Made by a program: the position numbers and the translations under genes. A stretch of 64,000 bases of DNA from Sorangium sp051521495. GTDB taxonomy: Bacteria; Myxococcota_A; Polyangia; Polyangiales; Polyangiaceae. Positions 1 to 8,744 of the stretch are shown here, piece after piece. The DNA lies in NCBI RefSeq assembly GCF_051521495.1, contig NZ_CP150355.1:930001-994000 (forward strand). Reading direction: 5' to 3'. Under the pieces are notes generated by a model, which saw only the letters and a list, made by a program, of their open reading frames with translations, had not been told where the DNA came from and made no database searches. Each line of letters opens with the position of its first letter. The first letter of the stretch is position 1.

Positions 1-882
1 GCCTCTCCTGTTCTTGACGGCGCGGCAGGCGTCGATGGCGAGCCCCCACTGGTCGATGAAGCGGCCGAGGCGGCCGTCGCCCGCGGGCTCGTCGTTGTAC
101 ATCATCTCGATGGTGTAAAAGTCGCCCGCGTAGCCGCGCGGCTTCGTGTAGCACCGGTCGACGGTGCGGCTCAGCATGAAGAGCGAGAAGGTCTCGCGGA
201 AGACATAGGCGCCGATGCCCTTCTCGAGGTGGCGCTCGCGCTCGATGTGCTCGCGCAGCGCGGACACGATGGTCTGGCACGCGGCGCTCACCTTCTCCTG
301 GATCTCCGCCTCGGGCTGCTTTGCTTCCTTCACCATCCTGTCGGCGATCATCATCTCGAACTTGAACTGTTCGACCGTGTCGATGAGCTTCGGAGGGATG
401 TTGTTGGTGCCGGCCTGGCCCGTCCTCGCCGCGTGAAAGCGGTTGACCTGCGGCACGTCCTCGACGAGGAGCGGCGGGAGCATCGCGGTGTTCTCCCGGA
501 GGCGCTGGGCGAGCATGATCGCGAGCGACTGGTAGAAGCGCGCCGCGAGGCCGGGGACGGAGGCGAGGAGCGAGTGCACATACGGGCCCTCGATGACGTC
601 GAGCGTGCACTCCTCGCGGGCGACGACGGAGGCGCTCGCGGCGGCGCTCTCGAGGAACGACATCTCACCGAAGATGGCGCCGGGGCCGAGCTGGCGGAGG
701 GCCACGCCGCGCCCGAGGTGGGCGACCTCGACCCCGACCAGGCCGCTGCGCACGATGAAGATGCCCTGCCTGCGTGAGCCCTCCTCGAGGATCTGCTCGC
801 CCGGTCGGTAGGTGACGCAGCTCGACTTCTCCAGCAGCAGCCGCTCGTCGTCCTGGGTCAAGAACTCGAAACCTGTCGTCAT
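1..882 (-). CDS. cNMP-binding domain / methyltransferase-like regulator, cut by the window edge
   Basis: The gene starts at 882 and reads leftward off the window, so 294 N-terminal codons are visible and the C-terminus is missing. Residues of about 5-125 form a cyclic-nucleotide-binding (CAP_ED-type) domain: YRPGEQILEEG, GIFIVRSGLVGVEV and GAIFGEMSFLE match the usual strands and the phosphate-binding cassette. A helical region follows, and then the segment KPRGYAGDFYTIEMMYND. That segment is typical of the family annotated as class I SAM methyltransferase or extracellular-factor (3-hydroxypalmitate methyl ester) biosynthesis proteins. The methyltransferase assignment is by family resemblance only, because its catalytic part lies outside the window. 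A likely role is ligand-gated signalling or methyl transfer. Confidence 0.7.
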   Translation of the reverse strand, partial: MTTGFEFLTQDDERLLLEKSSCVTYRPGEQILEEGSRRQGIFIVRSGLVGVEVAHLGRGVALRQLGPGAIFGEMSFLESAAASASVVAREECTLDVIEGPYVHSLLASVPGLAARFYQSLAIMLAQRLRENTAMLPPLLVEDVPQVNRFHAARTGQAGTNNIPPKLIDTVEQFKFEMMIADRMVKEAKQPEAEIQEKVSAACQTIVSALREHIERERHLEKGIGAYVFRETFSLFMLSRTVDRCYTKPRGYAGDFYTIEMMYNDEPAGDGRLGRFIDQWGLAIDACRAVKNRRG

Positions 883-1246
883 GGTGCCTCCCGACCGCCG
901 TGGGCGCCCCGGCCTCGCGGAGAAACGGATCTCTCCCCCGCCGCGGCGACAGAGGCGCCCACGCGTGCGCCCCTTCTACCACGACGCATCGCGCCCTCGC
1001 TCCGGCAAGGCGGCCCCCGCGGCGGTTCGGCCCCGGGACGACGGCGGCGGCCTTCAGCTGCGCGATGCGCGCAGCGCGCGGGCGGCATCCTCGCCCGGCG
1101 CGTCGGTCGTCCGGCGGTTGCGCAGGTCGACGCCGTCGTTGGCCACGCTCTCTGTCACCTTTGTTACCTCTGTTGCCTCTGTTCCCTCTGTTGCCCGGGT
1201 GCGGAGAGGGCGGCGCTCCCGCTGCGCTTCCCGCGAGGAGGCGCGA
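883..1246. other. Intergenic region between a leftward promoter and the 3' end of rbsK
   Basis: I see no gene here. The right part carries a 9-bp tandem repeat, listed separately. The left part must hold the promoter of the leftward cNMP-binding gene, but no clear -35/-10 pair was recognised. Confidence 0.5.
1151..1195. repeat. Tandem 9-bp repeat, five copies, downstream of rbsK
   Basis: There are five consecutive nonamers of consensus TCTGTTRCC: TCTGTCACC, TTTGTTACC, TCTGTTGCC, TCTGTTCCC and TCTGTTGCC. The array lies about 51 nt beyond the leftward rbsK stop codon. It would therefore be transcribed as purine-rich, poorly structured RNA in the rbsK 3' region. Confidence 0.9.
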
Positions 1247-2092
1247 TCACGGATCCATCGATGAGCCGAGGCGGCGCGCCACCTCGGCGCGCGTCGGATA
1301 CGACGGCTGGCACCCCTCGCGCTCGACCGAGATGCCTGCCGCCGCGATCGCGAGCCGCAGCGCGGCCTCGATGGCCATCCCGGACGCGAGCCCCCCGGCG
1401 AGCACGCCGGCGAGCGCGTCGCCCGCGCCCGTCGTGTCGACGGCGCGGGCGGGCAGGGCGGGGAGCTCCTCGCCCGAGGGGAGCAGCACCGCGCCGCGCG
1501 CGCCCCGCGTGAGCACGACGCGCTCCGGGAGGTGACCGCGCAGCGCCTCGTGCTCCATCTCGTTGACCACGGCGAGGTCGAACCGGCGGACGAGCGCCGG
1601 GTCGATGGCGTTGATGGGCGACGGATTGCAGATCGACAGCGCGCCGTCGGCCCGCGCGGCCGAAAGCACGCCGTCGATCGCCGCGGACGGGATCTCGCCC
1701 TGACAGAGCCAGACCGACGCCCCGCACGGCGAGGGCGGCGCGACGAGCGCGTTGGCCCCGGGGATCGCGAGGATCTGGTTCTCTCCGGCCTCGTCGACGC
1801 AGATCAGGGCCACGCCCGTCGTCGCGCCGCGGTGGACCTCCACGGCGGAGGTGTCCACCCCATCGGCGGCGAGCGCGGCCGCGCAGAGCTCGCCGTGAGC
1901 GTCGTCGCCGCGCGCGCCCGCGAGCCGCACGCGCGCGCCGGAGCGCGCCGCCGCGACCGCCTGGTTCGCGCCCTTGCCGCCCGGCGCGACGAGGAAGCCG
2001 CGGCCCAGCACCGACTCGCCCGGGCGCGGCAGCCGCGGCCCGTAGCCGAGGAGATCGGCGGTGATCGAGCCGCAGATCGCGAGCAATCCCAT
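1247..2092 (-). CDS. rbsK: Ribokinase (PfkB family sugar kinase)
   Basis: This cytoplasmic ATP-dependent sugar kinase most likely phosphorylates D-ribose at O5. It has 281 aa, slightly shorter than the usual 300-310. Both PfkB signatures are present: PGGKGANQAVAAAR at residues 37-50 (substrate-binding Gly-Gly) and DTTGAGDALAGV at 219-230, with the catalytic base Asp225 and the anion-hole GAGD. NEME near residue 178 fits the ribokinase N-x-x-E motif. There is no ribose transporter or repressor next to it, so it is not in an rbs operon. A related PfkB substrate such as another pentose or nucleoside cannot be excluded. The start fits the first beta strand of the fold (LLAICGSITADL). Confidence 0.85.
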   Translation of the reverse strand: MGLLAICGSITADLLGYGPRLPRPGESVLGRGFLVAPGGKGANQAVAAARSGARVRLAGARGDDAHGELCAAALAADGVDTSAVEVHRGATTGVALICVDEAGENQILAIPGANALVAPPSPCGASVWLCQGEIPSAAIDGVLSAARADGALSICNPSPINAIDPALVRRFDLAVVNEMEHEALRGHLPERVVLTRGARGAVLLPSGEELPALPARAVDTTGAGDALAGVLAGGLASGMAIEAALRLAIAAAGISVEREGCQPSYPTRAEVARRLGSSMDP

Positions 2093-2266
2093 CGCCCCGG
2101 CATACCACGAACGCGGCGGCGCCGGCCGTGTCCCCCGTTCGCACGGCGCCGGCCGGGAGAGGTGGAGAGGGTGCCGACAGAGGGCGTTGACGAGCCCCGG
2201 AGGCGGCTGGCCAACGGGGCTCGTCAGGTGTGTTCCGGGCGATCCGTCCGCTCGCGCTGCGCGCGA

Positions 2267-4126
2267 TCAGTCGGCATTCACGGCCACGGCGTCGGTCTTG
2301 CCGCTGGCGAGCGCGCCGGCGCGGCGGACGATGCCGAGGAACTCCTGCTGATCGCCCTTGCTGGACGCGGCGGCCCTCGCGATCTTCTCGATGTCGGCGA
2401 GCCTCCACGAGCGCGCGTGCGGGCTGTGGCGCAGGATCTCGGCGAACCCGGCCACCGCGGACGCGAAGCGGAGGTCGGCCGGCGCCGCGTCGAAGGTCGG
2501 CGCGATGGCGCCCGGGGCCATCTTGACCAGGGTCTCCTCGGCGGTGTTCGAGCCGAGCGGCGCCTTGTGGCGGAGGCGCACGACGATCGGCGTCGCGCCC
2601 TCGCCCTTCAGCGCGGGGGCCTTGAGCTCGACGTCGTAGATGGCCGTCACGCTGTGCCCGGCGCCGATCTCGCCGGCGTCCACCTTGTCGTTCCGGAAGT
2701 CCCGGTCGGCCACGTCGCGGTTCTCGTAGCCGATGAGCCGGTAGCTCCTGACGAAGCTCGGGTCGAACTCGACCTGGATCTTCACGTCGCGGGCGATGAC
2801 CTGGAGCAGCCCGCCGACCTGCTCGGAGAAGACCCGCCGCGCCTGCGCCTCGCTGTCGATGTACGCGTAGTTGCCGTCGCCCTGGTTGGCGAGCTGCTCC
2901 ATCATGAGATCTTTGTAATTGCCCTGTCCGAAGCCGACGGTGGACAGCGTGACCCCCTTGTCCCTCGCGCGCTTGATGGTCTTCAGGATCTCGTCGTGGG
3001 AGGTCGGGCCCACGTTCGCGTCTCCGTCGGAGAGCACGATGACGCGGTTGACGTGCCCCTTCACGAGCGTCCGCTCGGCCAGGCTGTAGGCGAGATCGAT
3101 GCCGCTCGCCATGGCGGTGGAGCCGCCGGCGGTGAGGTCGTCGATCGCGGCGAGGATCTTCCCTTTGCTCTCGATACCGGTCGGCGCCAGCACCTCGCGC
3201 ACGCTGCCCGCATAGGTGCAGAGCGCGACGGTGTCCCCCGGCTTGAGGGTGTCGGTGAGCATCTTCAGGCTCTTCTTCGCGAGCTCGATCTTGTCCGGCG
3301 ACTGCATCGAACCGCTGGTGTCGACGAGGTACACGAGGTGCACCGGGGTCCGGTCCTTGGCCGGCACGCGCTTGCCCTGGACCGCCACGCGGACGAGGTG
3401 GTGGCCTGCCGTGAACGGCGAGGGCGCGGCCGCGAGGTGCACGGCGAACGGGCCTGTCGCGGGCGACGCATAGCCGTAATCGAAGTAGTTGAGGAACTCC
3501 TCGGCGCGCACCGCCTGATACGGGGGCAGCGCGCCGTCCATGATCTTGCGGCGCGCGATGGCGTAAGAGGCCGTGTCCACGTCGATCGCGAACGTCGAGA
3601 GCCGGTCCTTCGCGGGGTCCTCGACCCGGTTGACGCCGTAGTCCCGGTACGTCTCGCTGCCCTGGGGCTCGGGCGCCGTGACGGCGACGGCCGCGGGCGG
3701 GGGGGCAGGGCGCGCCACGGCGGTCTGTGCCGGGGTGGGCGCCTTCTTGGGCGAGGGCGCGCCGCCTGCCGTGACGAGGCGCGCATCCGACCTGGCCGCC
3801 GGGTCCGCCTTGGCCACCTGCGCCGACCCAGGCGAGGCCGGCGAGGGCGCCGCAGGGACCGCCACGGGCATGGCCGGCGGCGGCGGCGCGGCCTCCGCGG
3901 GCGCGCCCCCGCGGTCGACCGCCTTGGCTTCCTTGGTTGCGGCGGTGGACGCGCTGCCCTCGCCTTGCGGCGCATCGAACTCCGGCTGCATGGAGCGCCC
4001 CGCGACGGCCTCCGCCGGCGCTGCCGATGCTGTCGCCGCCGTGGGAGCGGGCGTGGAACCACCGCAGCCGATGAGCAAGGCGGTGACGAGGGCGGGGGCG
4101 ACGAGATCGAGGGGCCGGGTGCGCAT
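2267..4126 (-). CDS. von Willebrand factor A lipoprotein (YfbK-type)
   Basis: This is a 619-aa exported lipoprotein with signal peptide and lipobox LLIG-Cys21. A roughly 140-residue Ala/Pro-rich linker follows. The conserved vWA N-terminal region (DYGVNRVEDPAKDRLSTFAI, about 161-182) comes next. The vWA domain is centred on a complete MIDAS, DTSGSM at 269-274, with a later Thr and the SDGDAN Asp. The C-terminal part resembles the DUF3520 module found in YfbK proteins. The intact MIDAS predicts metal-dependent ligand binding at the cell envelope. The ligand and partner are not indicated. The gene is separated from rbsK by about 174 nt and appears monocistronic. Confidence 0.88.
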   Translation of the reverse strand: MRTRPLDLVAPALVTALLIGCGGSTPAPTAATASAAPAEAVAGRSMQPEFDAPQGEGSASTAATKEAKAVDRGGAPAEAAPPPPAMPVAVPAAPSPASPGSAQVAKADPAARSDARLVTAGGAPSPKKAPTPAQTAVARPAPPPAAVAVTAPEPQGSETYRDYGVNRVEDPAKDRLSTFAIDVDTASYAIARRKIMDGALPPYQAVRAEEFLNYFDYGYASPATGPFAVHLAAAPSPFTAGHHLVRVAVQGKRVPAKDRTPVHLVYLVDTSGSMQSPDKIELAKKSLKMLTDTLKPGDTVALCTYAGSVREVLAPTGIESKGKILAAIDDLTAGGSTAMASGIDLAYSLAERTLVKGHVNRVIVLSDGDANVGPTSHDEILKTIKRARDKGVTLSTVGFGQGNYKDLMMEQLANQGDGNYAYIDSEAQARRVFSEQVGGLLQVIARDVKIQVEFDPSFVRSYRLIGYENRDVADRDFRNDKVDAGEIGAGHSVTAIYDVELKAPALKGEGATPIVVRLRHKAPLGSNTAEETLVKMAPGAIAPTFDAAPADLRFASAVAGFAEILRHSPHARSWRLADIEKIARAAASSKGDQQEFLGIVRRAGALASGKTDAVAVNAD

Positions 4127-4676
4127 GAGGTGTCCTCCTTAGAAGGGGATCGCGAGGGCGGATCCCTGCTGTACGTTCTCGTGGGTCGGCCATCGCCGAT
4201 CGCCACGCACAGGTCCTTGTGAGGGCCGCACGCGCGGCTGCCCCACCGTGCATCGTTCATGGGCGAGACGGATCCCTCGCCGCTTTCGCTGCGCGAACGC
4301 CGCGTGTCGCCGGTGCTCCGGCGAGCCGACGAAGGGGCTCTCGCGGCCGGGGCCCGCGGTGGCGGGGCTCGGCGCGTCCGAGTGCCAGGGAAACGCGGTC
4401 GTCTCGGCCGGCTTACACCCGAAATCGAAGGAGCTGGCGCCGCGTCCCCCGTGCCCGGGACCAGGGGGCACGCGAGGCGGTGCGCGACGCGCCGCGGCCC
4501 ATGCGAGGCGCACGACGCCCGCGAGGCGCGCGACGTAGGCAAGGCGCGCGGGGACGGCGTAGCAAGCGCCCCCCTGCGCCGCGCGCTAGATCGAGCAGGA
4601 GCGTGGGGAGACGGGCGGCGACGGCCGTCCTCCTGCCTTCCAGCGTCCCTGTCGATCTGTCCTCAGGAGGTCCGTG
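4127..4676. other. Divergent intergenic region, no recognised gene
   Basis: These 550 nt separate the leftward vWA gene from the rightward sirtuin gene, so both promoters must lie here. The centre holds imperfect GCGAGGCG-rich short repeats (about 4470-4560). Short open frames exist on both strands but have no recognisable motifs or ribosome binding sites. Confidence 0.5.
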
Positions 4677-5495
4677 ATGAGCGAAACGAGCCGCGAGCGC
4701 TTCCAGTCCACCCTGCGCGGCGCCAGGAAGATCGCCGTGCTGACCGGCGCCGGCGTCTCGGCGGAGTCGGGCATCCCCACGTTCCGCGGCGCAGGCGGGC
4801 TATGGCGACGTTACGAGGCGACGAGCCTCGCCTCGCCCGAGGCGTGGCAGCGCGATCCGGGCCTCGTGTGGGAGTTCTACAATCACCGCCGGGAGCGCGC
4901 CCTCGGCTGCGCCCCGAACCCGGGCCATCGTGCGCTGGCGCAGCTGGAGGCGCGGTGGCGGGAGGCCGGCGGGGTCTTCACGCTGATCACGCAGAACATC
5001 GACGGCCTGCATGAGCAGGCGGGCTCCAGGAGCCCGGTGCGGCTCCACGGCTCGCTGTGGCAGGTGCGCTGTCTCTCGTGCGGGAGCGTGACCGAGAACC
5101 GCGACGTGCCCATCACGCCCGCCTTCGCGGGCAGCGGATCCCCCGATCCGGCGGCCCCCGCCCGCCGCTTCACGGCGGCGGAGCTGCCCCGCTGCCGCTG
5201 CGGCGGCGTGCTGCGCCCGCACGTGGTCTGGTTCGGCGAGGCCCTCCAGGAGAGCGACCTCGCCGCGGCGGCCGCCGGCGTCGACGGCTGCGATCTCCTG
5301 ATCGTGGTCGGCACGTCGGCCGTTGTGTACCCGGCCGCCGGCTTCGTCCCGATGGCCAAGCGCCACGGCGCCCTCATCGCCGAGGTCAACGTCGAGCCCA
5401 GCGCGATCACCGGCCTCTGCGACGCCGTGTTCACCGGCGGCGCCGGGGAGATCCTGCCCTCTCTGCTCGACGTCACGCCGGCCAGCGCGCCGTGA
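4677..5495 (+). CDS. cobB: NAD-dependent protein deacylase, sirtuin class III type
   Basis: This 272-aa cytoplasmic enzyme removes acyl groups from lysines using NAD. The NAD-binding motif TGAGVSAESGIPTFRG lies at about 23-38, TQNIDGLHEQAG at 105-116 and the catalytic His in RLHG (His124). The zinc site is C132-x2-C135 with C173-x-C175. FYNHRRER carries Tyr68 and Arg71 in the Y-x-x-R arrangement that defines class III (SIRT5-like) enzymes binding succinyl/malonyl-lysine, so desuccinylase activity is likely besides deacetylation. GTG 4674 and ATG 4677 are both in frame. An AGGAGG at 4665-4670 is spaced 6 nt from the ATG, which is preferred. The N-terminus is short and there is no signal peptide. 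Confidence 0.93.
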   Translation: MSETSRERFQSTLRGARKIAVLTGAGVSAESGIPTFRGAGGLWRRYEATSLASPEAWQRDPGLVWEFYNHRRERALGCAPNPGHRALAQLEARWREAGGVFTLITQNIDGLHEQAGSRSPVRLHGSLWQVRCLSCGSVTENRDVPITPAFAGSGSPDPAAPARRFTAAELPRCRCGGVLRPHVVWFGEALQESDLAAAAAGVDGCDLLIVVGTSAVVYPAAGFVPMAKRHGALIAEVNVEPSAITGLCDAVFTGGAGEILPSLLDVTPASAP

Positions 5496-5757
5496 TCCCT
5501 AGGCCTGACGGGCGCGCAGGCGGGGTGACGAGCTGCGAGGCCTCGCGCGGAGCGGCGGCCGCCTCCCTGCGCCTGCGCCGGAGCCGGGGCGCGACCTCCT
5601 CGAGGGCGAGCCGGCGGCGTCGGCGCGAGCGCAGCGAGCCGGCGAGATCAGCGTGAGCGCGCGGCGAGCCGGCGGCGTCAGCGCGAGCGCGCGGTCGCGT
5701 CACAGCGGGCGCGCGGTGCACGCATCGCGCGGCGCGGCGCATGCTTCTGCCCGGACC

Positions 5758-5997
5758 ATGGAACAGGTCCACCGTGGGATTTCAGGACTAACGTGGGCGG
5801 CTATCACGCTCGTCGTGATCGGCGCGGTCAACTGGGGGTTCGTTGGGCTGTTCGAGTTCGACGTGATCGCCGGGATCTTCGGCAGACTCAGCGCGATCAG
5901 CCGCATCATCTACGTGCTCGTCGGGCTCGCCGGGCTCTATCTCCTCTATGCCTCGGTCCAGCTCGACAAGCGCGCTCGGGTCACAACGATGCCTTGA
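5758..5997 (+). CDS. DUF378 family small inner-membrane protein
   Basis: This 79-aa protein has two predicted transmembrane helices (about residues 8-30 and 44-65). The typical DUF378 sequence is ITLVVIGAVNWGFVGLFEFD, followed by a second helix IIYVLVGLAGLYLLY. The frame is open further upstream, but the extension is Arg/Ala-rich and untypical, so the ATG immediately before EQVHRGISGLTW is chosen. The family is conserved but its function is unknown. The gene is convergent with the hydrolase downstream. Confidence 0.85.
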   Translation: MEQVHRGISGLTWAAITLVVIGAVNWGFVGLFEFDVIAGIFGRLSAISRIIYVLVGLAGLYLLYASVQLDKRARVTTMP

Positions 5998-6206
5998 GAG
6001 CGACGTCGCTCGAGGGGGGCGGCCGGGGCGCGCGCGTCGCCTGCTGGGACCGGAGCCCGAGCCCCTGGGAGCCGCGCGGCTCGTGAAGCCGTGATCTGTA
6101 CCCGTGCGGCGCGGGTCCCGTCGCGGCGCGCGCGAGCGCCGGGCTCAGCCGCTCTGGAAGGGAAGGAAGGGAAGAAAAAGCGCTGTTCGCTGCGCACCTC
6201 AGGCGC

Positions 6207-7055
6207 TCATGCGCCCGAGCTGGCCTGGCCGCCGAAGCCGCGCGGACGGGCGACGACCGCGCGCGCCTCGATGAACCGCGACACCGCGTCGACGAACGCC
6301 TCGGGGTTCTCCACCTGCGGCATGTGCCCTGTCGCCGGGATGAAGGTGAGCTGCGACCCCGGTAGCGAAGCGTGAAGCTTCTTCGCGTCGTCCGCGCTGT
6401 TGCCGAGGAGCTGGTCCGCCTCGCCCCAGACGAGGAGGGGATTCAGGCTGAGCGGGTCCCTGAGACCGCCATGGATGGCGACGTCGAGCACCGCCTCCAG
6501 CTGAGGTGGATTGGCGCTCTCCAGGACGTCCCGCAGGGCAGCCGGGGCGCGGCCGGGATCGGCGTAGGCGCGGCGCAGGACCCCGGGGCTATAGGTCTGC
6601 TTCCGCATCAACGCGCGCAGCATCCGGCGGGGCAGCGGCCGCGCTCCGAGCCAGCCGACGAGGCGCGGCAGCGGGGGGATGGGAACGCCGTTGACGAACA
6701 CGAGCCCTCGGCAGCGGGCCGCGAACAGGGTCGCGAAGCACGATACGACCGATACGCCGAAGGAGTTGCCGACGCACCAAGCGCTGGACACCCCCAGCTC
6801 GTCCAGGAGCCGCTCGAGCCAGCGCGCGTAGGCGCCCAGGGAGCCGAGCCCCGGAGTGTCCGTGCGCCCGATGCCGGGCAGATCGGGCGCGATCACCTGG
6901 AAGCGCTCCGAGAATCGCTCCCAGACAGGCGCCCAGTGCATCGATGCCCCGCCCCAGGCGCCGTGCACCAGCAGCAGCGGCTCGCCCTGCCCGCCCACGT
7001 GGATGCTGGCAGGGCGGCCGTCGATCGCGATCTCCTTCAACGAAACCGTGCTCAT
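6207..7055 (-). CDS. Alpha/beta hydrolase
   Basis: This 282-aa soluble alpha/beta-hydrolase-fold protein has oxyanion region LLVHGAWGG (about 28-36) and nucleophile elbow VGNSFG, that is G-x-S-x-G with Ser at about 97. The acid is in LLVWGEADQ and the catalytic His in ATGHMPQVENP. A complete triad predicts an active esterase, lipase or C-C hydrolase. The cap region gives no substrate clue. It lies divergent from the PEP-mutase family gene, with about 180 nt between the start codons that must contain both promoters. Confidence 0.85.
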   Translation of the reverse strand: MSTVSLKEIAIDGRPASIHVGGQGEPLLLVHGAWGGASMHWAPVWERFSERFQVIAPDLPGIGRTDTPGLGSLGAYARWLERLLDELGVSSAWCVGNSFGVSVVSCFATLFAARCRGLVFVNGVPIPPLPRLVGWLGARPLPRRMLRALMRKQTYSPGVLRRAYADPGRAPAALRDVLESANPPQLEAVLDVAIHGGLRDPLSLNPLLVWGEADQLLGNSADDAKKLHASLPGSQLTFIPATGHMPQVENPEAFVDAVSRFIEARAVVARPRGFGGQASSGA

Positions 7056-7237
7056 GCCCCTCTCCTGTGCGGAACCATCGCGGTCGCATCCTGCCCCCGG
7101 GCGGCTGGGGTCTGCAACAGAAACGCCGGCGCGCGCCTGTCCACTCTTCGTGGGCCGGGCGCACCTCCAGCGCTCCCGGCGCGCCGCGGGCCTTCGCGCT
7201 TGCCTTGCGGGCGGCCGATCGAGGTATCGTCCCTGCC

Positions 7238-8107
7238 GTGTCTCCCGCTCAGAAGCTCCGCGATCTGCTCGCGTCGCCCGGTCTCCTCGTCATGCCTTGC
7301 TGCTTCGACGCGCTGTCGGCGCGGCTGATCGAGCAGGCCGGCTTCTTGCTCTCGTTCATGAGCGGCTTCGCGGTCTCCGCCGCGCGCCTCGGCGCGCCCG
7401 ACACGGGGCTCATCTCGTATGGTGAGATGGTCGATCAGGCGCGGGCGATCTGCAGCGCGGTGTCGATTCCGGTGCTCGGCGACGGCGACACGGGCTACGG
7501 CAACGCGATGAACGTGAAGCGCACGGTGCGCGGCTATGCGCAGGCCGGGCTCGCGTGCGTCATGATCGAGGACCAGATCGCCCCCAAGCGCTGCGGCCAC
7601 ACGCGCGGCAAGCAGGTCGTGCCCCGCGACGAGGCGCTCACGCGCGTGCGGGCCGCCGTGGACGCGCGCGACGAGGGCGCCGGCGTGCTCATCATGGCCC
7701 GCACCGACGCCCGCCAGACGCACGGCTTCGACGAGGCTCTGGCCCGGGCCAAGGCGTTCGCCGACCTCGGGGCAGACATCGTGTTCCTGGAGGCGCCCGA
7801 GAGCGTGGACGAGATGCGCACGTTCTGCCGCGAGGTGAGCGCGCCGGCTATGGCCAACATGGTGGATCACGGCAGGACGCCGGTGCTGCCGCCGGCGGAG
7901 CTCGAGGCGCTCGGTTACAAGATCGCGGCTTACCCGCTCACCCTGCTCTCGGTCGCCGCCGCCGCCATGCGCGAGGCGCTCGCCGCCCTGCGCGCCGGTC
8001 GGCACCCCGACCCGCGGATCGGCTTTGCGGCGCTCCAGGAGATCGTGGGCTTCCCCGAGTATTACGCTGAAGAGGAGCGCTACGCGCTGCCGCCGAGGAA
8101 GGGGTGA
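7238..8107 (+). CDS. Isocitrate lyase / PEP mutase family enzyme (oxaloacetate decarboxylase-like)
   Basis: This 289-aa TIM-barrel enzyme has the metal-binding strand GDGDTGYGNAMNVKRTV, the family signature IEDQIAPKRCGH (K-R-C-G-H) and the ARTDA motif. The protein is compact, as in methylisocitrate lyase-like, oxaloacetate decarboxylase and carboxyphosphonoenolpyruvate mutase enzymes. The exact reaction cannot be fixed, but it should cleave or form a C-C or C-P bond next to a carboxylate using Mg2+. The GTG at 7238 is chosen because it immediately precedes the conserved start QKLRDLLASPG. An upstream in-frame extension of 98 codons is low-complexity. A remnant acyl-CoA dehydrogenase follows after 10 nt, so the two are probably co-transcribed. 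Confidence 0.85.
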   Translation: MSPAQKLRDLLASPGLLVMPCCFDALSARLIEQAGFLLSFMSGFAVSAARLGAPDTGLISYGEMVDQARAICSAVSIPVLGDGDTGYGNAMNVKRTVRGYAQAGLACVMIEDQIAPKRCGHTRGKQVVPRDEALTRVRAAVDARDEGAGVLIMARTDARQTHGFDEALARAKAFADLGADIVFLEAPESVDEMRTFCREVSAPAMANMVDHGRTPVLPPAELEALGYKIAAYPLTLLSVAAAAMREALAALRAGRHPDPRIGFAALQEIVGFPEYYAEEERYALPPRKG

Positions 8108-8117
8108 GTCGCGCGCC

Positions 8118-8666
8118 ATGGCCACGATAGCCTCCGCCGCGGCCGCGTCGCTCCTCGATGCGGCGCGCAGCCTCGTTCCGCTCGTCGAGGAGCACGCGCA
8201 GCAGGGAGAGCGCGAGCGCCGCCTGCCCGATCCCGTCGCGAGGGCGTTCCGGGAGTCGGGGATCTTCCGCATGTGTCGTCCGCGCGCGCTCGGCGGGCTA
8301 GAGGCCGACCCCCTCACGGCGATGCAGGTCATCGAGGAGCTCTCGCGCGCCGACGGCGCGGCGGGATGGTGCGCCATGATCTGCGGCGCGACCGGCGTGT
8401 TCGATGCGTACCTCCCGGTGGAAGGGGGCAAAGAGATGTTTGCGAGCCCGGATGTCGTGACCGCCGGCGTCTTCGCGCCGAGCGGGCGCGCCGTCGACCT
8501 GGCCTTCACGGCGGGAGGCGCCGCGGCGCTCTACGCGGAGAGCCCTCTTCAACGCTGCTTCCGCGACGTTCACGCCGTCACGCAGCACGCCCTCGTCGCC
8601 CCGCACACGCGCGAGGTCCAGGGGCGCGTGCTCCTCGGCCTGGACACCGAGCTGCCGATGTTTTGA
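8118..8666 (+). pseudogene. Acyl-CoA dehydrogenase family protein with in-frame internal deletion
   Basis: The 182 aa consist of an N-terminal acyl-CoA dehydrogenase segment joined directly to a C-terminal segment. Residues 1-131 have ARAFRESGIFRMCRPRALGG and IEELSRADGAAGWCAM, as in HsaA/HpaC-partner-type flavin monooxygenases. From about 132 (LAFTAGGAAALYAESPLQRC) to the end is the family's C-terminal helix bundle, including the FRDVHAVTQH region. The middle beta-barrel and the first part of the C-terminal domain, roughly 200 residues, are missing. The reading frame is preserved across the junction near 8495-8505. FAD and substrate binding should be lost, so this is most likely a decayed gene. 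A retained structural role is possible but unsupported. Confidence 0.75.
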
Positions 8667-8744
8667 GGGGCCGTCCGCGAGAGGAGGGGCGGAGACGAGA
8701 GGGAAGAGCGGGGGATCGGCCGTGCGCCCGCGCGGGCGCGCGCC

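Noticed and set aside
1532..4222. Very long plus-strand open frame opposite the ribokinase and vWA genes
   Set aside because: It is Arg/Gly/Ala/Val low-complexity, antisense to two clearly homologous genes, and explained by high GC and few stop codons.
4139..4513. 124-codon minus-strand frame upstream of the vWA gene
   Set aside because: It has an Arg/Pro/Ala composition, no ribosome binding site and no motif, and lies where the vWA promoter is expected.
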